Positions 43,897 to 52,375 of a DNA stretch of 64,000 nucleotides are shown piece by piece. Positions within the stretch are counted from its first letter, which is position 1; the number at the start of each line of letters is the position of its first letter. Origin of the DNA: Ignavibacteriales bacterium UBA1304 (GTDB taxonomy: Bacteria > Bacteroidota > Ignavibacteria > Ignavibacteriales > Ignavibacteriaceae); NCBI GenBank assembly GCA_002307295.1, contig DBTY01000034.1, positions 1 to 64,000 of the forward strand, written 5' to 3'. The position numbers and the translations under genes were made by a program. Below the pieces are notes generated by a model. The model was not told the DNA's origin, searched no databases, and saw nothing but the letters and a program-made list of their open reading frames with translations.

Positions 43897-45754
43897 GCGC
43901 TTTTTCAGATTCTTCAAGTTCAGCCTGGTCTTTTGCCTTTTGAGCTAATCTTGCATTTTTACGATCCATATCGCTCAAATAACGTTTTCTGATACGAATA
44001 GACTCAGGAGTAACTTCAACATACTCGTCGTCAGTAATCCACTCAATAGCCTGTTCAAGCGAAAGAATACGGGCAGGTTCCAATCTGATAGCTTCATCTG
44101 CGCCAGATGAACGCATGTTAGAAAGCTGTTTTGTTTTAGTTACATTCACGCCCATATCATTGCTGCGGGAGTTTTCTCCAACAACCATACCTTCGTACAC
44201 TTTTGTAGTAGGGTCGATAAAAAATACCGCTCTTTCCTGCAATTTAAACATTGCATAACCTGAAGCGATACCGCCTTCCATAGCGAATAACGCGCCGCGC
44301 TGACGCTGAGGAATCTCGCCTTTAAAAGGCTCATAACCGTTAAAGTTATTGTGCATAATTCCAGTTCCTCTGGTATCGGTCATAAATTCTGCGCGATAGC
44401 CGATAAGACCTCTGGATGGAATGAAAAACTCTAATCTTGTATTTGCGTCAAAGGTAATCATGTTTTTCATTTCAGCTTTACGTTTGCTTAATTTTTCAAT
44501 AACAACGCCTACAAATTCTTCAGGAACGTCAATGATAACGTGTTCAATAGGTTCGCAAAGGACGTCTAAAATTTTCTTAAAAATAACCTGAGGCTTGCTC
44601 AACATAATTTCGTAGCCTTCGCGTCTCATATTTTCAATTAAAATTGAAAGATGCAATTCTCCGCGTCCGCTTACTTTAAATACGTCAGGCGAGTCAGTCA
44701 TTTCAGCTCTAAGGCTGACGTTTGACTTAAGTTCTTTTGAAAGTCTTTCGCTAATATTTCTTGTAGTGACGTATTTGCCTTCTGTGCCTGCAAAAGGAGA
44801 AGTGTTTACCATAAAATTCATAGTAATACGCGGCTCGTCAATTTCAACGCCTTGCAAGGCTTCTGGTTTAAGCGGGCTTGCAATAGTATCGCCTATATCA
44901 ACGTCTTCCATACCTGCAAATGCGCAAATATCGCCTGCGGCAACTTCAGGGACTTCTACTCTTTTTATTGTCTCAAAAGCATAAAGCTTAGAAACCTTAG
45001 AGGTTATTTTATCGCCGTCTTTATTAATCAAAATTACATTATCGCCGGCTTTAATAACTCCGTTTAATACTCTGCCTATTCCAATTCTTCCAAGATAATC
45101 GTTATAATCAATAGCCGAAACAAGCATCTGCAACGGTTCTTCCGAATTAGCTTCAGGAGCTGGAACATACTTAACGATTAAGTCGAATAATGGAGTCAGA
45201 TCTTTTCCTTCGTCTTCCAGTTTAAGTTTAGCTATGCCCTGTTTTGCAATGGCATAAATATAAGGGAAATCGAGCTGCTCGTCATTAGCGCCAAGCGAGA
45301 CAAAAAGGTCAAACACTTCATTAAGCACTTCATCAGGACGGGCGTCTTTTCTATCAATTTTATTAATTACTACAATTGGTTTAATTCCAAGATCTAAAGA
45401 TTTCTTAAGAACAAATTTAGTCTGCGGCAAAGGTCCCTCGGCTGCGTCGACCAAAAGCAAAACGCCGTGAACCATTTTAAGAGTACGTTCAACTTCCCCT
45501 CCGAAATCAGCATGCCCAGGAGTATCAATTATATTAATCTTTACATCGTTATACTTTACGCTAAGATTCTTAGCCAGGATAGTAATTCCACGTTCCTTCT
45601 CAAGGTCGTTAGAATCCATAATTCTTTTATCAACATGTTGATTGTCTCTGAATGCGTGAGTCTGCTTCAGCATATAATCAACAAGAGTAGTTTTACCATG
45701 ATCAACGTGGGCTATTATTGCTATATTTCTAATGTCTTTTCTATATTGCTTCAA
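43880..45754 (-). CDS. typA: Ribosome-associated GTPase TypA/BipA
   Basis: A 624-residue translational GTPase. G1 AHVDHGKTT near residue 16, RGITI (switch I), DTPGHADFGGEV, NKIDRKDARP, then an EF-G-like beta-barrel and the C-terminal BipA domain (MKNMITFDANTRLEFFIPSRGLIGYR). It helps 50S assembly and stress adaptation. Length is typical, with an extra charged tail rich in Lys and Glu. The start is TTG with AAGGA 8 bases upstream. Confidence 0.96.
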   Translation of the reverse strand: MKQYRKDIRNIAIIAHVDHGKTTLVDYMLKQTHAFRDNQHVDKRIMDSNDLEKERGITILAKNLSVKYNDVKINIIDTPGHADFGGEVERTLKMVHGVLLLVDAAEGPLPQTKFVLKKSLDLGIKPIVVINKIDRKDARPDEVLNEVFDLFVSLGANDEQLDFPYIYAIAKQGIAKLKLEDEGKDLTPLFDLIVKYVPAPEANSEEPLQMLVSAIDYNDYLGRIGIGRVLNGVIKAGDNVILINKDGDKITSKVSKLYAFETIKRVEVPEVAAGDICAFAGMEDVDIGDTIASPLKPEALQGVEIDEPRITMNFMVNTSPFAGTEGKYVTTRNISERLSKELKSNVSLRAEMTDSPDVFKVSGRGELHLSILIENMRREGYEIMLSKPQVIFKKILDVLCEPIEHVIIDVPEEFVGVVIEKLSKRKAEMKNMITFDANTRLEFFIPSRGLIGYRAEFMTDTRGTGIMHNNFNGYEPFKGEIPQRQRGALFAMEGGIASGYAMFKLQERAVFFIDPTTKVYEGMVVGENSRSNDMGVNVTKTKQLSNMRSSGADEAIRLEPARILSLEQAIEWITDDEYVEVTPESIRIRKRYLSDMDRKNARLAQKAKDQAELEESEKAQKDEK

Positions 45755-45825
45755 AATAAGTCCTTATTAGTTAAAAAAACAGTACTATTAACCGATTAGA
45801 TTGTGAAAAATATTTAAGAAGAATA

Positions 45826-46116
45826 CTAAGCTATTATTTGCGTATTCAAGGCTATTTCTTCGAGAATTGAACTAACTTTGAGGCACTCCTGAATCATACC
45901 AGTAAATACCAAGCTTTTCCCTTTAACATGTACTTCAAACGCATAGTCACGGGCTGTCGCATAGGAACACTGAATCGCTTTAATTAGCTGTTCGATCACT
46001 TCGTCAAAAGTATGCCAATCGTCATTGAACAAGACAACTTTTAACGGCAACCCCGTTATTGTTTCCTCTTCAATATTTTCATAGGATGACGGCTTATTTC
46101 CTATCTGATTTTCCAT
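45826..46116 (-). CDS. clpS: ATP-dependent Clp protease adaptor ClpS
   Basis: A 96-residue ClpS. KVVLFNDDWHTFDEVIEQL holds the NDD...T/F residues for N-degron binding; ARDYAFEVHVKGKSLVFTG is the second conserved block. ClpS delivers proteins with destabilising N-terminal residues to ClpAP or ClpCP. I prefer the ATG at 46116 over the adjoining GTG at 46119. It is divergent from etfB. Confidence 0.93.
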   Translation of the reverse strand: MENQIGNKPSSYENIEEETITGLPLKVVLFNDDWHTFDEVIEQLIKAIQCSYATARDYAFEVHVKGKSLVFTGMIQECLKVSSILEEIALNTQIIA

Positions 46117-46245
46117 CACATTTTTTCTAATCGTAAATACAAATTTAACATTTTTTTAGGTTTTTTACTACTTTTAATGTTAATTGATTTTATAATATGT
46201 AAATTTTAACTTTAAATCAATAATAATTCTTAATTAAGGTATTTG

Positions 46246-46992
46246 ATGAAAATTGCTGTTTGCGTTAATTATGTCCCGGATACGGCGTCAAAAATTAACA
46301 TTAATGAAGATAATATATCTATTGATAAAACCGGAATTGCTTTTGTTCTTAATCCTTATGACGAGTATGCAATTGAAGAAGCTCTAAAAATAAAAGAACA
46401 TTCCGGAGGCGAAACTTTTGTTATTAGCGCCGGATCAGAAAGCAATAAAGAAGCCATTAGAAAAGCCTTAGCTATGGGAATTGATAACGGCATATTGTTA
46501 ATAACCCGGAATGAATTGGATTCATACAGCGCGGCTTACGCTCTTGCAGACGAAATTAAAAACATAGGCGCAGACGTCGTTCTGCTTGGCAAGCAATCCG
46601 TAGATTACGATAACTCTATTGTAGGTCAAATTACAGCCGAAATATTAAACTATCCATGCATTACCGTTGTTACAAAATTAGAACTTGACGGCGAAAAAGT
46701 AATAGCTGAACGCGAAATTGAAGGCGGAAAAGAAATTGTGGAAACTCATCTGCCTGTTGTTATAACGGCTCAAAAAGGGCTTAACGATCCTCGTTACGCT
46801 TCGCTTAAAGGCATTATGACGGCTAAGAAAAAAATTATTGATGAAAAACCTATAGCGGCAATTGATAATTTTACCGAAACAATCAGCATTATAAAACCCG
46901 CCCCAAAACAAAAAGGACGGATACTCGGCTCTGATAAATCAGCCGTAAAAGAATTAGTTAATTTATTACACAACGAAGCTAAAGCGTTTTAG
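46246..46992 (+). CDS. etfB: Electron transfer flavoprotein beta subunit
   Basis: A 248-residue ETF beta subunit. It opens MKIAVCVNYVPDTASKI, with NPYDEYAIEEAL near residue 39, AMGIDNGILL, and GKQSVDYDNSIVGQITAEIL, all ETF-beta signatures. With EtfA it forms a heterodimer carrying FAD and AMP that takes electrons from acyl-CoA dehydrogenases. The ATG at 46246 has AAGG 6 bases upstream. It is followed 10 bp later by etfA. Confidence 0.96.
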   Translation: MKIAVCVNYVPDTASKININEDNISIDKTGIAFVLNPYDEYAIEEALKIKEHSGGETFVISAGSESNKEAIRKALAMGIDNGILLITRNELDSYSAAYALADEIKNIGADVVLLGKQSVDYDNSIVGQITAEILNYPCITVVTKLELDGEKVIAEREIEGGKEIVETHLPVVITAQKGLNDPRYASLKGIMTAKKKIIDEKPIAAIDNFTETISIIKPAPKQKGRILGSDKSAVKELVNLLHNEAKAF

Positions 46993-47002
46993 GAATATCT
47001 GA

Positions 47003-47977
47003 ATGGCAAATAATATTATTGTTTTTCTTGAACAACGAAATGATATAATAAAAAAATCCTCATTTGAAACTTTGTGTTTTGCAGAAAAATTAAATTCAAA
47101 ATTATCAGGCGTTCTTAGCGCCGTCCTTATTGGAAATGAGATTGGCAATTTAGAAGAAATAAAAAAGTATTCGTCCGCAAATATTTTATTCATAAAGGAT
47201 GAACGCTTAAAGTTATACTCTCCTTCGGCTTATGCGCAGGCGCTTGTAAAAGTTGTTGAAGCCAATGCCGGGGATATTATTCTCTTTGCAAATACTTCTC
47301 TTGGACGAGACCTTGCGCCAAAAGTTTCCACTAAAATAAAAGCGGGCTGTTTAACAGATTGCGTCGCTATTGATTATGAAGGGAATGAGTTAATTGCAAC
47401 CAGACCAGTTTACGCCGGTAAAGCCTTGCTTAAAACTAAAATAAAAACTGATAAAAAAGTTTTTACTTTAAGACCTAATACTTTTCCGCTATCTCCGGTT
47501 GAGAATATAAAAGAAACCCAGATAGAAATTTTGAAAATTGATAATTTGGATTTTAGCATAAAAGTTATAGATTTAATAAAGTCTTCCGATAAAGCCGACG
47601 TTTCCGAAGCGGAAATTGTAGTGGCAGGCGGACGAGGTTTAAAAAGCGCTGAAAATTTTGTTTTGATTGAAGAATTGGCGCAGGCGCTTAAAGGCGCAGT
47701 TGGAGCTTCGCGCGCAGTTATAGACGCAGGATGGAGACCGCATGACGAACAGGTTGGGCAGACTGGCAAAACAGTATCCCCAAAACTTTATATAGCCTGC
47801 GGGATTTCCGGAGCGATTCAACATACTGCGGGAATGGCTACTTCTAAATGTATTGTAGCTATTAATAAAGATAACGACGCTCCTATTTTTAGCATCGCCG
47901 ATTATGGCATAAGCGGCGATTTATTTGAAATACTTCCCGCATTAACGGAAGAAATAAATACAATTAAGAAACAATAA
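47003..47977 (+). CDS. etfA: Electron transfer flavoprotein alpha subunit
   Basis: A 324-residue ETF alpha subunit. The C-terminal FAD domain has VVAGGRGLKSAENF, GASRAVIDAGWRPHDEQVG, GKTVSPKLYIACGISGAIQH and a final IADYGISGDLFEILPAL. It completes the etfBA pair, passing electrons from dehydrogenases to the membrane quinone pool via ETF-quinone oxidoreductase or a similar enzyme, not in this window. The next gene starts 14 bp later. Confidence 0.96.
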   Translation: MANNIIVFLEQRNDIIKKSSFETLCFAEKLNSKLSGVLSAVLIGNEIGNLEEIKKYSSANILFIKDERLKLYSPSAYAQALVKVVEANAGDIILFANTSLGRDLAPKVSTKIKAGCLTDCVAIDYEGNELIATRPVYAGKALLKTKIKTDKKVFTLRPNTFPLSPVENIKETQIEILKIDNLDFSIKVIDLIKSSDKADVSEAEIVVAGGRGLKSAENFVLIEELAQALKGAVGASRAVIDAGWRPHDEQVGQTGKTVSPKLYIACGISGAIQHTAGMATSKCIVAINKDNDAPIFSIADYGISGDLFEILPALTEEINTIKKQ

Positions 47978-47991
47978 CTTAGGGAAGTTAC

Positions 47992-48582
47992 GTGAAAAAA
48001 ATTAGATGTGAAGTTTTAGGTCTTTCATCAAGCCCGGCTACAGGCGGAGCCTTTGCATTACTATTAAAAGAAATTGATGGAAATAGAAGACTTCCAATTA
48101 TGATTGGTCATTTTGAAGCTCAGGCAATAGGTCTAGAATTAGAAGGCTCTAAACCGCCGCGCCCTTTGACGCACGATCTTCTTAAAATAATTATTGACGA
48201 ACTTGGCGGCTCTGTTACTGAAATTACAATAAATGAGTTGTATAACAATACATTTTACGCTAAAATAATTATTGAAGTTTCAACGCTTACAAATGAAATT
48301 GACGCAAGACCCAGCGACGCTATTGCGCTCGCTTTAAGAACGGACGCTCCTATTTATGTTGCTGACTCCGTTATGGAACTCGCTTCTTTTGTCCCTTCTG
48401 ACGAAAATAATCTGGATTCTACAGAAAACGAAAGCGAGCCGGAAAAATACAGCGCGCCTCTTTCAAAGGAAGCGAAGATTGCCACAATGCAGGAACAGTT
48501 AAAATCGGCTATTGACGCTGAAGAATATGAAAGAGCCGCAAAAATAAGAGACGATATTCAAAAATTAAACAGTTCAAATTAG
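47992..48582 (+). CDS. Bifunctional nuclease (DUF151) protein with UVR motif
   Basis: A 196-residue protein. Residues 1-125 are the bifunctional nuclease/DUF151 domain (LPIMIGHFEAQAIGLELEG, RPLTHDLLKIIIDELGG, ARPSDAIALALR); residues about 158-192 form a UVR helical hairpin (LKSAIDAEEYERAAKIRDDI). DUF151 proteins cut DNA or RNA in vitro and are linked to stress in plants. The pairing with UVR is typical of Bacteroidota. The start is GTG, 14 bp after etfA, so it is probably the third gene of that operon. Confidence 0.9.
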   Translation: MKKIRCEVLGLSSSPATGGAFALLLKEIDGNRRLPIMIGHFEAQAIGLELEGSKPPRPLTHDLLKIIIDELGGSVTEITINELYNNTFYAKIIIEVSTLTNEIDARPSDAIALALRTDAPIYVADSVMELASFVPSDENNLDSTENESEPEKYSAPLSKEAKIATMQEQLKSAIDAEEYERAAKIRDDIQKLNSSN

Positions 48583-48625
48583 TATTTTTAGTTTAGGCAA
48601 AGAGTTAACTAATGATAGCAGCGTA

Positions 48626-48653
48626 GTCGTCCTAAGCGCAGTCGAAGGACGAC
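48626..48653. repeat. REP-like palindrome
   Basis: GTCGTCCT at 48626-48633 and AGGACGAC at 48646-48653 form an 8-bp stem with a 12-base loop (aagcgcagtcga). The loop and arms resemble CCT-nAGCGnAGTCGA-AGG palindromes that I recall as widespread in Bacteroidota-type genomes. It lies between convergent genes and has no U-run. Confidence 0.6.
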
Positions 48654-48685
48654 GGAATACTTAAGCTATGGCAGAAAAGAAATAA

Positions 48686-50161
48686 TTAGTTAAATATTTC
48701 TTTTCCTATTTTACATTCTAAGCAATTATTTTTTGAACAATAGTTTCTGAACAGGTCTATCATTCCCTGATATAAAATACTCCTCTTCCAGGAGTCGTTA
48801 AGGTGAAGAAGTTCTGACATTTCTTTTACTAAGCTGTTCTCGCTTATCTGAATAAAACTACTATAATACTTTAAAGTTTTTTCAGCAAGCTCTTTTTTAT
48901 TAAACGTTTCAAAATATAGAAGTACGAACGGCAGAACTACGTTAACTATCATCTCGTCAGCGCGCGAGGCTCCTATAAAATATTTAATCGTCGCTTCTTC
49001 GGGGCGTTCAATACTAAAATGTTTACTCCAGAACCCATCCCCTTTTACGATAAGCATTGACTTAACAGAATTCAGAACAGATTTTTCATTCTTGCCATAT
49101 AGAAATGTATTAATAATTTTTTCAACTAAATTTTCATTTATAATTCTGTTTATTAATCTAGCGCCCCCAGATAGACGAAGGGTTGGAAAATTCTGCGGCC
49201 GTGTCTTCATAAAATGCCAGTTTGTAGAGTCAAATGTCGCGCCGTAATAATTATTTTTAATCGCCCCCCACTTTTCTTTAATTCCTTTAAAATAATCATT
49301 ATCGCTATAAGGCGTATTAGGGTTGGGGATTAAACCCGCCACAGAAAATAATATCGCTTCGGCCAAATCTACAAATTTTTCTTCTTTTCTGTATTCGCGC
49401 AAATAATTCAGCGTAACGCTGCGAGAAATTGAAGTCATTATATTTTGATTTTTTGAATAACCGAGAGCGTCAAAAATCAATTCATAAAACAGCTGTTCCC
49501 ACAGTTCCTTATTTTCAAAATCATTAGCGGCAAATTCTTTTTTATAAAAATCCTGCGGCAATTCAAAATTAATCACCGGCTCATTTGCCTTAAGCTCGCT
49601 AATGTATTTAATCTCTTTTAGTCTGCTAAACATCTTCTCTATTTTTTTCCTGAAACGATGAAGCCCCAGATCAAAAAGGAAATCAAGCTTTTCTTTTTCC
49701 GTAATCATATGGTTCAAGTCTTCGCAGACAAATCTTGAAATTCGCTTATCGCGTTCAGAGACAATAGCTTTTTGAATAGACTCGCGCATACTCTGACTGA
49801 TTATAGAAGCGATGCAGACTGTTTCAACTTTTCGTCCTTCTTTAGTATAAACAAAATGCTGGTCAGATTCATTATTTACAATTACATGAAGTATTACGCT
49901 GCAAAAACGTTTATTAATATTATGGCCATGGTTCCTCCAATCGGAGTGAAAGCCGTCAATTTCAATATCGCCGACATAAGTCAGACCGTCAATTTTAATT
50001 CTTGCATTTTTAAAATCAGGGCCGCCAAACTCAACGTTCTCTTCGCCGCGGTCAAGTATTTCTAATTCTTTACCGTCAACTGTGCAAAGTTTTTTATCAA
50101 AATTTTGGTTTTTCCAAATTTCGTAAATAAATTTTTCGGGAATTTTTGTAGATTTACTCAT
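48686..50161 (-). CDS. DUF2851 family protein
   Basis: A 491-residue soluble protein of the DUF2851 family, found mainly in Bacteroidota. Visible: KFIYEIWKNQNF at the start, FGGPDFKNARIKIDGLTYVGDIEI, SDWRNHGHNINKRFCSVILHVI, and a C-terminal DLFRNYCSKNNCLECKIG with a CxxC metal-like site. The GDIEIH-like block has been compared to nuclease folds, but no activity is established. The ATG at 50161 has AAGGA 7 bases upstream. It converges on the etf operon. Confidence 0.9.
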   Translation of the reverse strand: MSKSTKIPEKFIYEIWKNQNFDKKLCTVDGKELEILDRGEENVEFGGPDFKNARIKIDGLTYVGDIEIDGFHSDWRNHGHNINKRFCSVILHVIVNNESDQHFVYTKEGRKVETVCIASIISQSMRESIQKAIVSERDKRISRFVCEDLNHMITEKEKLDFLFDLGLHRFRKKIEKMFSRLKEIKYISELKANEPVINFELPQDFYKKEFAANDFENKELWEQLFYELIFDALGYSKNQNIMTSISRSVTLNYLREYRKEEKFVDLAEAILFSVAGLIPNPNTPYSDNDYFKGIKEKWGAIKNNYYGATFDSTNWHFMKTRPQNFPTLRLSGGARLINRIINENLVEKIINTFLYGKNEKSVLNSVKSMLIVKGDGFWSKHFSIERPEEATIKYFIGASRADEMIVNVVLPFVLLYFETFNKKELAEKTLKYYSSFIQISENSLVKEMSELLHLNDSWKRSILYQGMIDLFRNYCSKNNCLECKIGKEIFN

Positions 50162-50246
50162 ATTAGTTCCTTATAAGAATAATATGCTTCGAAGTGATAA
50201 TCCGGAGTCGTTATGAATGATAAGATGTAGAGAATCTGTTTCATAA

Positions 50247-50275
50247 AACGAACAAATGTAATTATTTTGTTCGTT
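50247..50275 (-). terminator. Weak terminator after pyrF
   Basis: AACGAACAAA at 50247-50256 and TTTGTTCGTT at 50266-50275 form a perfect 10-bp stem with a 9-base loop. On the minus strand it is followed by only four T, so its strength is uncertain. It lies between pyrF and the DUF2851 gene. Confidence 0.45.
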
Positions 50276-50308
50276 AAAAATAACAATTTTTACATTAAAA
50301 TAAGAAAA

Positions 50309-51118
50309 TTATGAAAAAATTTCTTCAGATAATTTATTGAATTTAAGTATTTCTTCTTTAGCCGCTTCGCCAAAATTTTCTTCGGAAGAACGATAAATCA
50401 AACCGCGGCTGATATTAATAATAAACGAATTGCTGTCAATACTCTTAAATGCTTTACAGACGTCCTCAAAGCTGCCCCCCTGCGCCCCAACTCCCGGAAG
50501 CAAAACAGGCATATTGTTAAAAGATTTAATATTTTGCTTTAATTCTTCAAGCTGTGTAGCGCCAAAAACTAGTCCGCAGTTTTTATCTGCATTCCATTCG
50601 TTTACCTGTTTAATCACCTGTTGATACAGATAAGCTCCATTTTCAAGCTTTAATTTTTCAAAATCCATAGCTCCCTTGTTAGAAGTTAAAGCGAGAATAA
50701 AATTCAATTTCTCTTTAAACTTCAAAAACGGCTGAACGGAATCGCTCCCCATATAAGGGTTAACTGTAATCGAATCAAAGTTAAGATGATTAAAAACCGC
50801 TTCAGCATACATCTGCGCAGTGTTTCCAATATCGCCTCGTTTAGCGTCTCCAATAATAAGGACGTTGCCGCCTATATAGTCTACAGTTTTTTTAAGAACG
50901 CTAAAACCTTCGGCGCCGAGACTTTCGTAAAAGGCAAAATTTATTTTATAGGCCGCCGCATGCTCAATTGTATTATCAATAATAATTTTATTAAACTCAA
51001 ACACCGGGTCTTTATATTTTAATAAAAGCTGAGGTATCTTTTTTATATCGGCGTCTAAGCCGACACAGACAAATTTATTATTGTTAGTTCTGTCTAATAA
51101 TTTTTGTAAAGCGTTCAT
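50309..51118 (-). CDS. pyrF: Orotidine 5'-phosphate decarboxylase (type 2)
   Basis: A 269-residue enzyme that decarboxylates OMP to UMP. The active-site block DAKRGDIGNTAQMYAEAVF near residue 92 is the type 2 (about 270-residue) form; GLDADIKKIP near residue 18, VNPYMGSDSVQPF and PGVGAQGG are also present. I start at the ATG at 51118, since the longer frame begins with a TTG lacking a ribosome site. It follows rodA by 27 bp as the last gene of the pur-mre operon. Confidence 0.95.
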   Translation of the reverse strand: MNALQKLLDRTNNNKFVCVGLDADIKKIPQLLLKYKDPVFEFNKIIIDNTIEHAAAYKINFAFYESLGAEGFSVLKKTVDYIGGNVLIIGDAKRGDIGNTAQMYAEAVFNHLNFDSITVNPYMGSDSVQPFLKFKEKLNFILALTSNKGAMDFEKLKLENGAYLYQQVIKQVNEWNADKNCGLVFGATQLEELKQNIKSFNNMPVLLPGVGAQGGSFEDVCKAFKSIDSNSFIINISRGLIYRSSEENFGEAAKEEILKFNKLSEEIFS

Positions 51119-51145
51119 AATCAAATAAAAATAAATGTTAAAAAA

Positions 51146-52375
51146 TTAAGTGTAATTTTTACGCGTACGGTAAACGTTCGCAACAATACCCAGCATTCCC
51201 ATATTAATTAGCAAAGAACTGCCGCCATAACTCACAAACGGGAGCGGAATGCCAATTACAGGCATAAAGCCGACTACCATCCCAAGATTTATAATAAAAT
51301 GAGCCAGGTACACTGTAAAGATGCCAATAATTAGCAGACTAAGAAATTCATCCTTAGTAGAAGTAGCAATTTTTAATATCCTTAGGAATAGAACAACAAA
51401 AAGAGCCAATATAATTAAGCTGCCTATAAAACCAAATTCTTCGCCAATAACGCAAAAGATAAAATCAGTCCATTGTTCAGGAATAAACTGCAACTGCGTC
51501 TGGTTGCCATGCAGAAAACCTTTACCCAAAAGCCCTCCAGAACCAATTGCCACTTTAGCCTGAATAGCGTTATACCCTGCCCCCAATGGATCAGCTGTCG
51601 GGTCGATAAATGATCTGATACGAGTTTGCTGATGTTCGCTTAAAGCCTTATAAACATAATCGGCAAAAAAACCTGCCGCAAGATTAATAGCAAAAACAGC
51701 GGCGCTGCTAATAATATCTTTTTTAAAGTAGAATAATGCGGCAATTACAACTACTAAAGCTGCAATAAAACTGTATATGCCAAATAAGGATGCTATTGCA
51801 ACTAACCCGGGAGCCAGAACAATAAACAATCCAAGCAGGGAAATTCCTTTCCAATACATGAGTACAAGGATAACCGCAAAAAATACAAAAGTAGAACCAA
51901 GGTCAGGTTGAACTAAAATAAGAACAACTGGCAGCATACCCATAGCTAAAGTTTTAAGGATGTCCCGGAACGAATCTATTTCAGTATCCTGCTTGCTTAA
52001 AAAATTAGATATAAGGAATATCATTCCAATTTTAGCAAATTCAGACGGCTGGAAACCAAAGCCCGCAAAAGTAATCCAGCTTCTCGCTCCTGATATTTTT
52101 CTACCGACCACCAGAACAAGCAGCAGCATAAATATCGAAAGGGCATACATATAAATTGAAGAGTCTTTAAAATAACTTGTAGGGAACATATACAATACAA
52201 AAAACAAAATTAACGACACTACGGCCGAGAATAGTTGTTTTTCAAAATTTCCTGAAGCGGTTGGATGATGAACTGTAGAGCTGTAAATAGCAATCAGCCC
52301 AAATATAGTTAACCCAAGCATCGAAAAGAATAATGCAAAATCAAACTTATCATTTAGATTATAATCAATCCGCAA
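51146..52375 (-). CDS. rodA: Rod-shape glycosyltransferase RodA
   Basis: A 409-residue SEDS-family polytopic membrane protein that polymerises peptidoglycan glycans during elongation. Ten or so spans, with IAIYSSTVHHP near the start, FQPSEFAKIGMIF, LVQPDLGSTFVFF, QWTDFIFCVIGEEFGFIGS and PLPFVSYGGSSLL, all SEDS signatures. The TTG start at 52375 has AAGGAG 6 bases upstream and overlaps the mrdA end by 11 bp; the frame is open further upstream but inside mrdA. It works with PBP2 and the Mre proteins. Confidence 0.95.
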   Translation of the reverse strand: MRIDYNLNDKFDFALFFSMLGLTIFGLIAIYSSTVHHPTASGNFEKQLFSAVVSLILFFVLYMFPTSYFKDSSIYMYALSIFMLLLVLVVGRKISGARSWITFAGFGFQPSEFAKIGMIFLISNFLSKQDTEIDSFRDILKTLAMGMLPVVLILVQPDLGSTFVFFAVILVLMYWKGISLLGLFIVLAPGLVAIASLFGIYSFIAALVVVIAALFYFKKDIISSAAVFAINLAAGFFADYVYKALSEHQQTRIRSFIDPTADPLGAGYNAIQAKVAIGSGGLLGKGFLHGNQTQLQFIPEQWTDFIFCVIGEEFGFIGSLIILALFVVLFLRILKIATSTKDEFLSLLIIGIFTVYLAHFIINLGMVVGFMPVIGIPLPFVSYGGSSLLINMGMLGIVANVYRTRKNYT

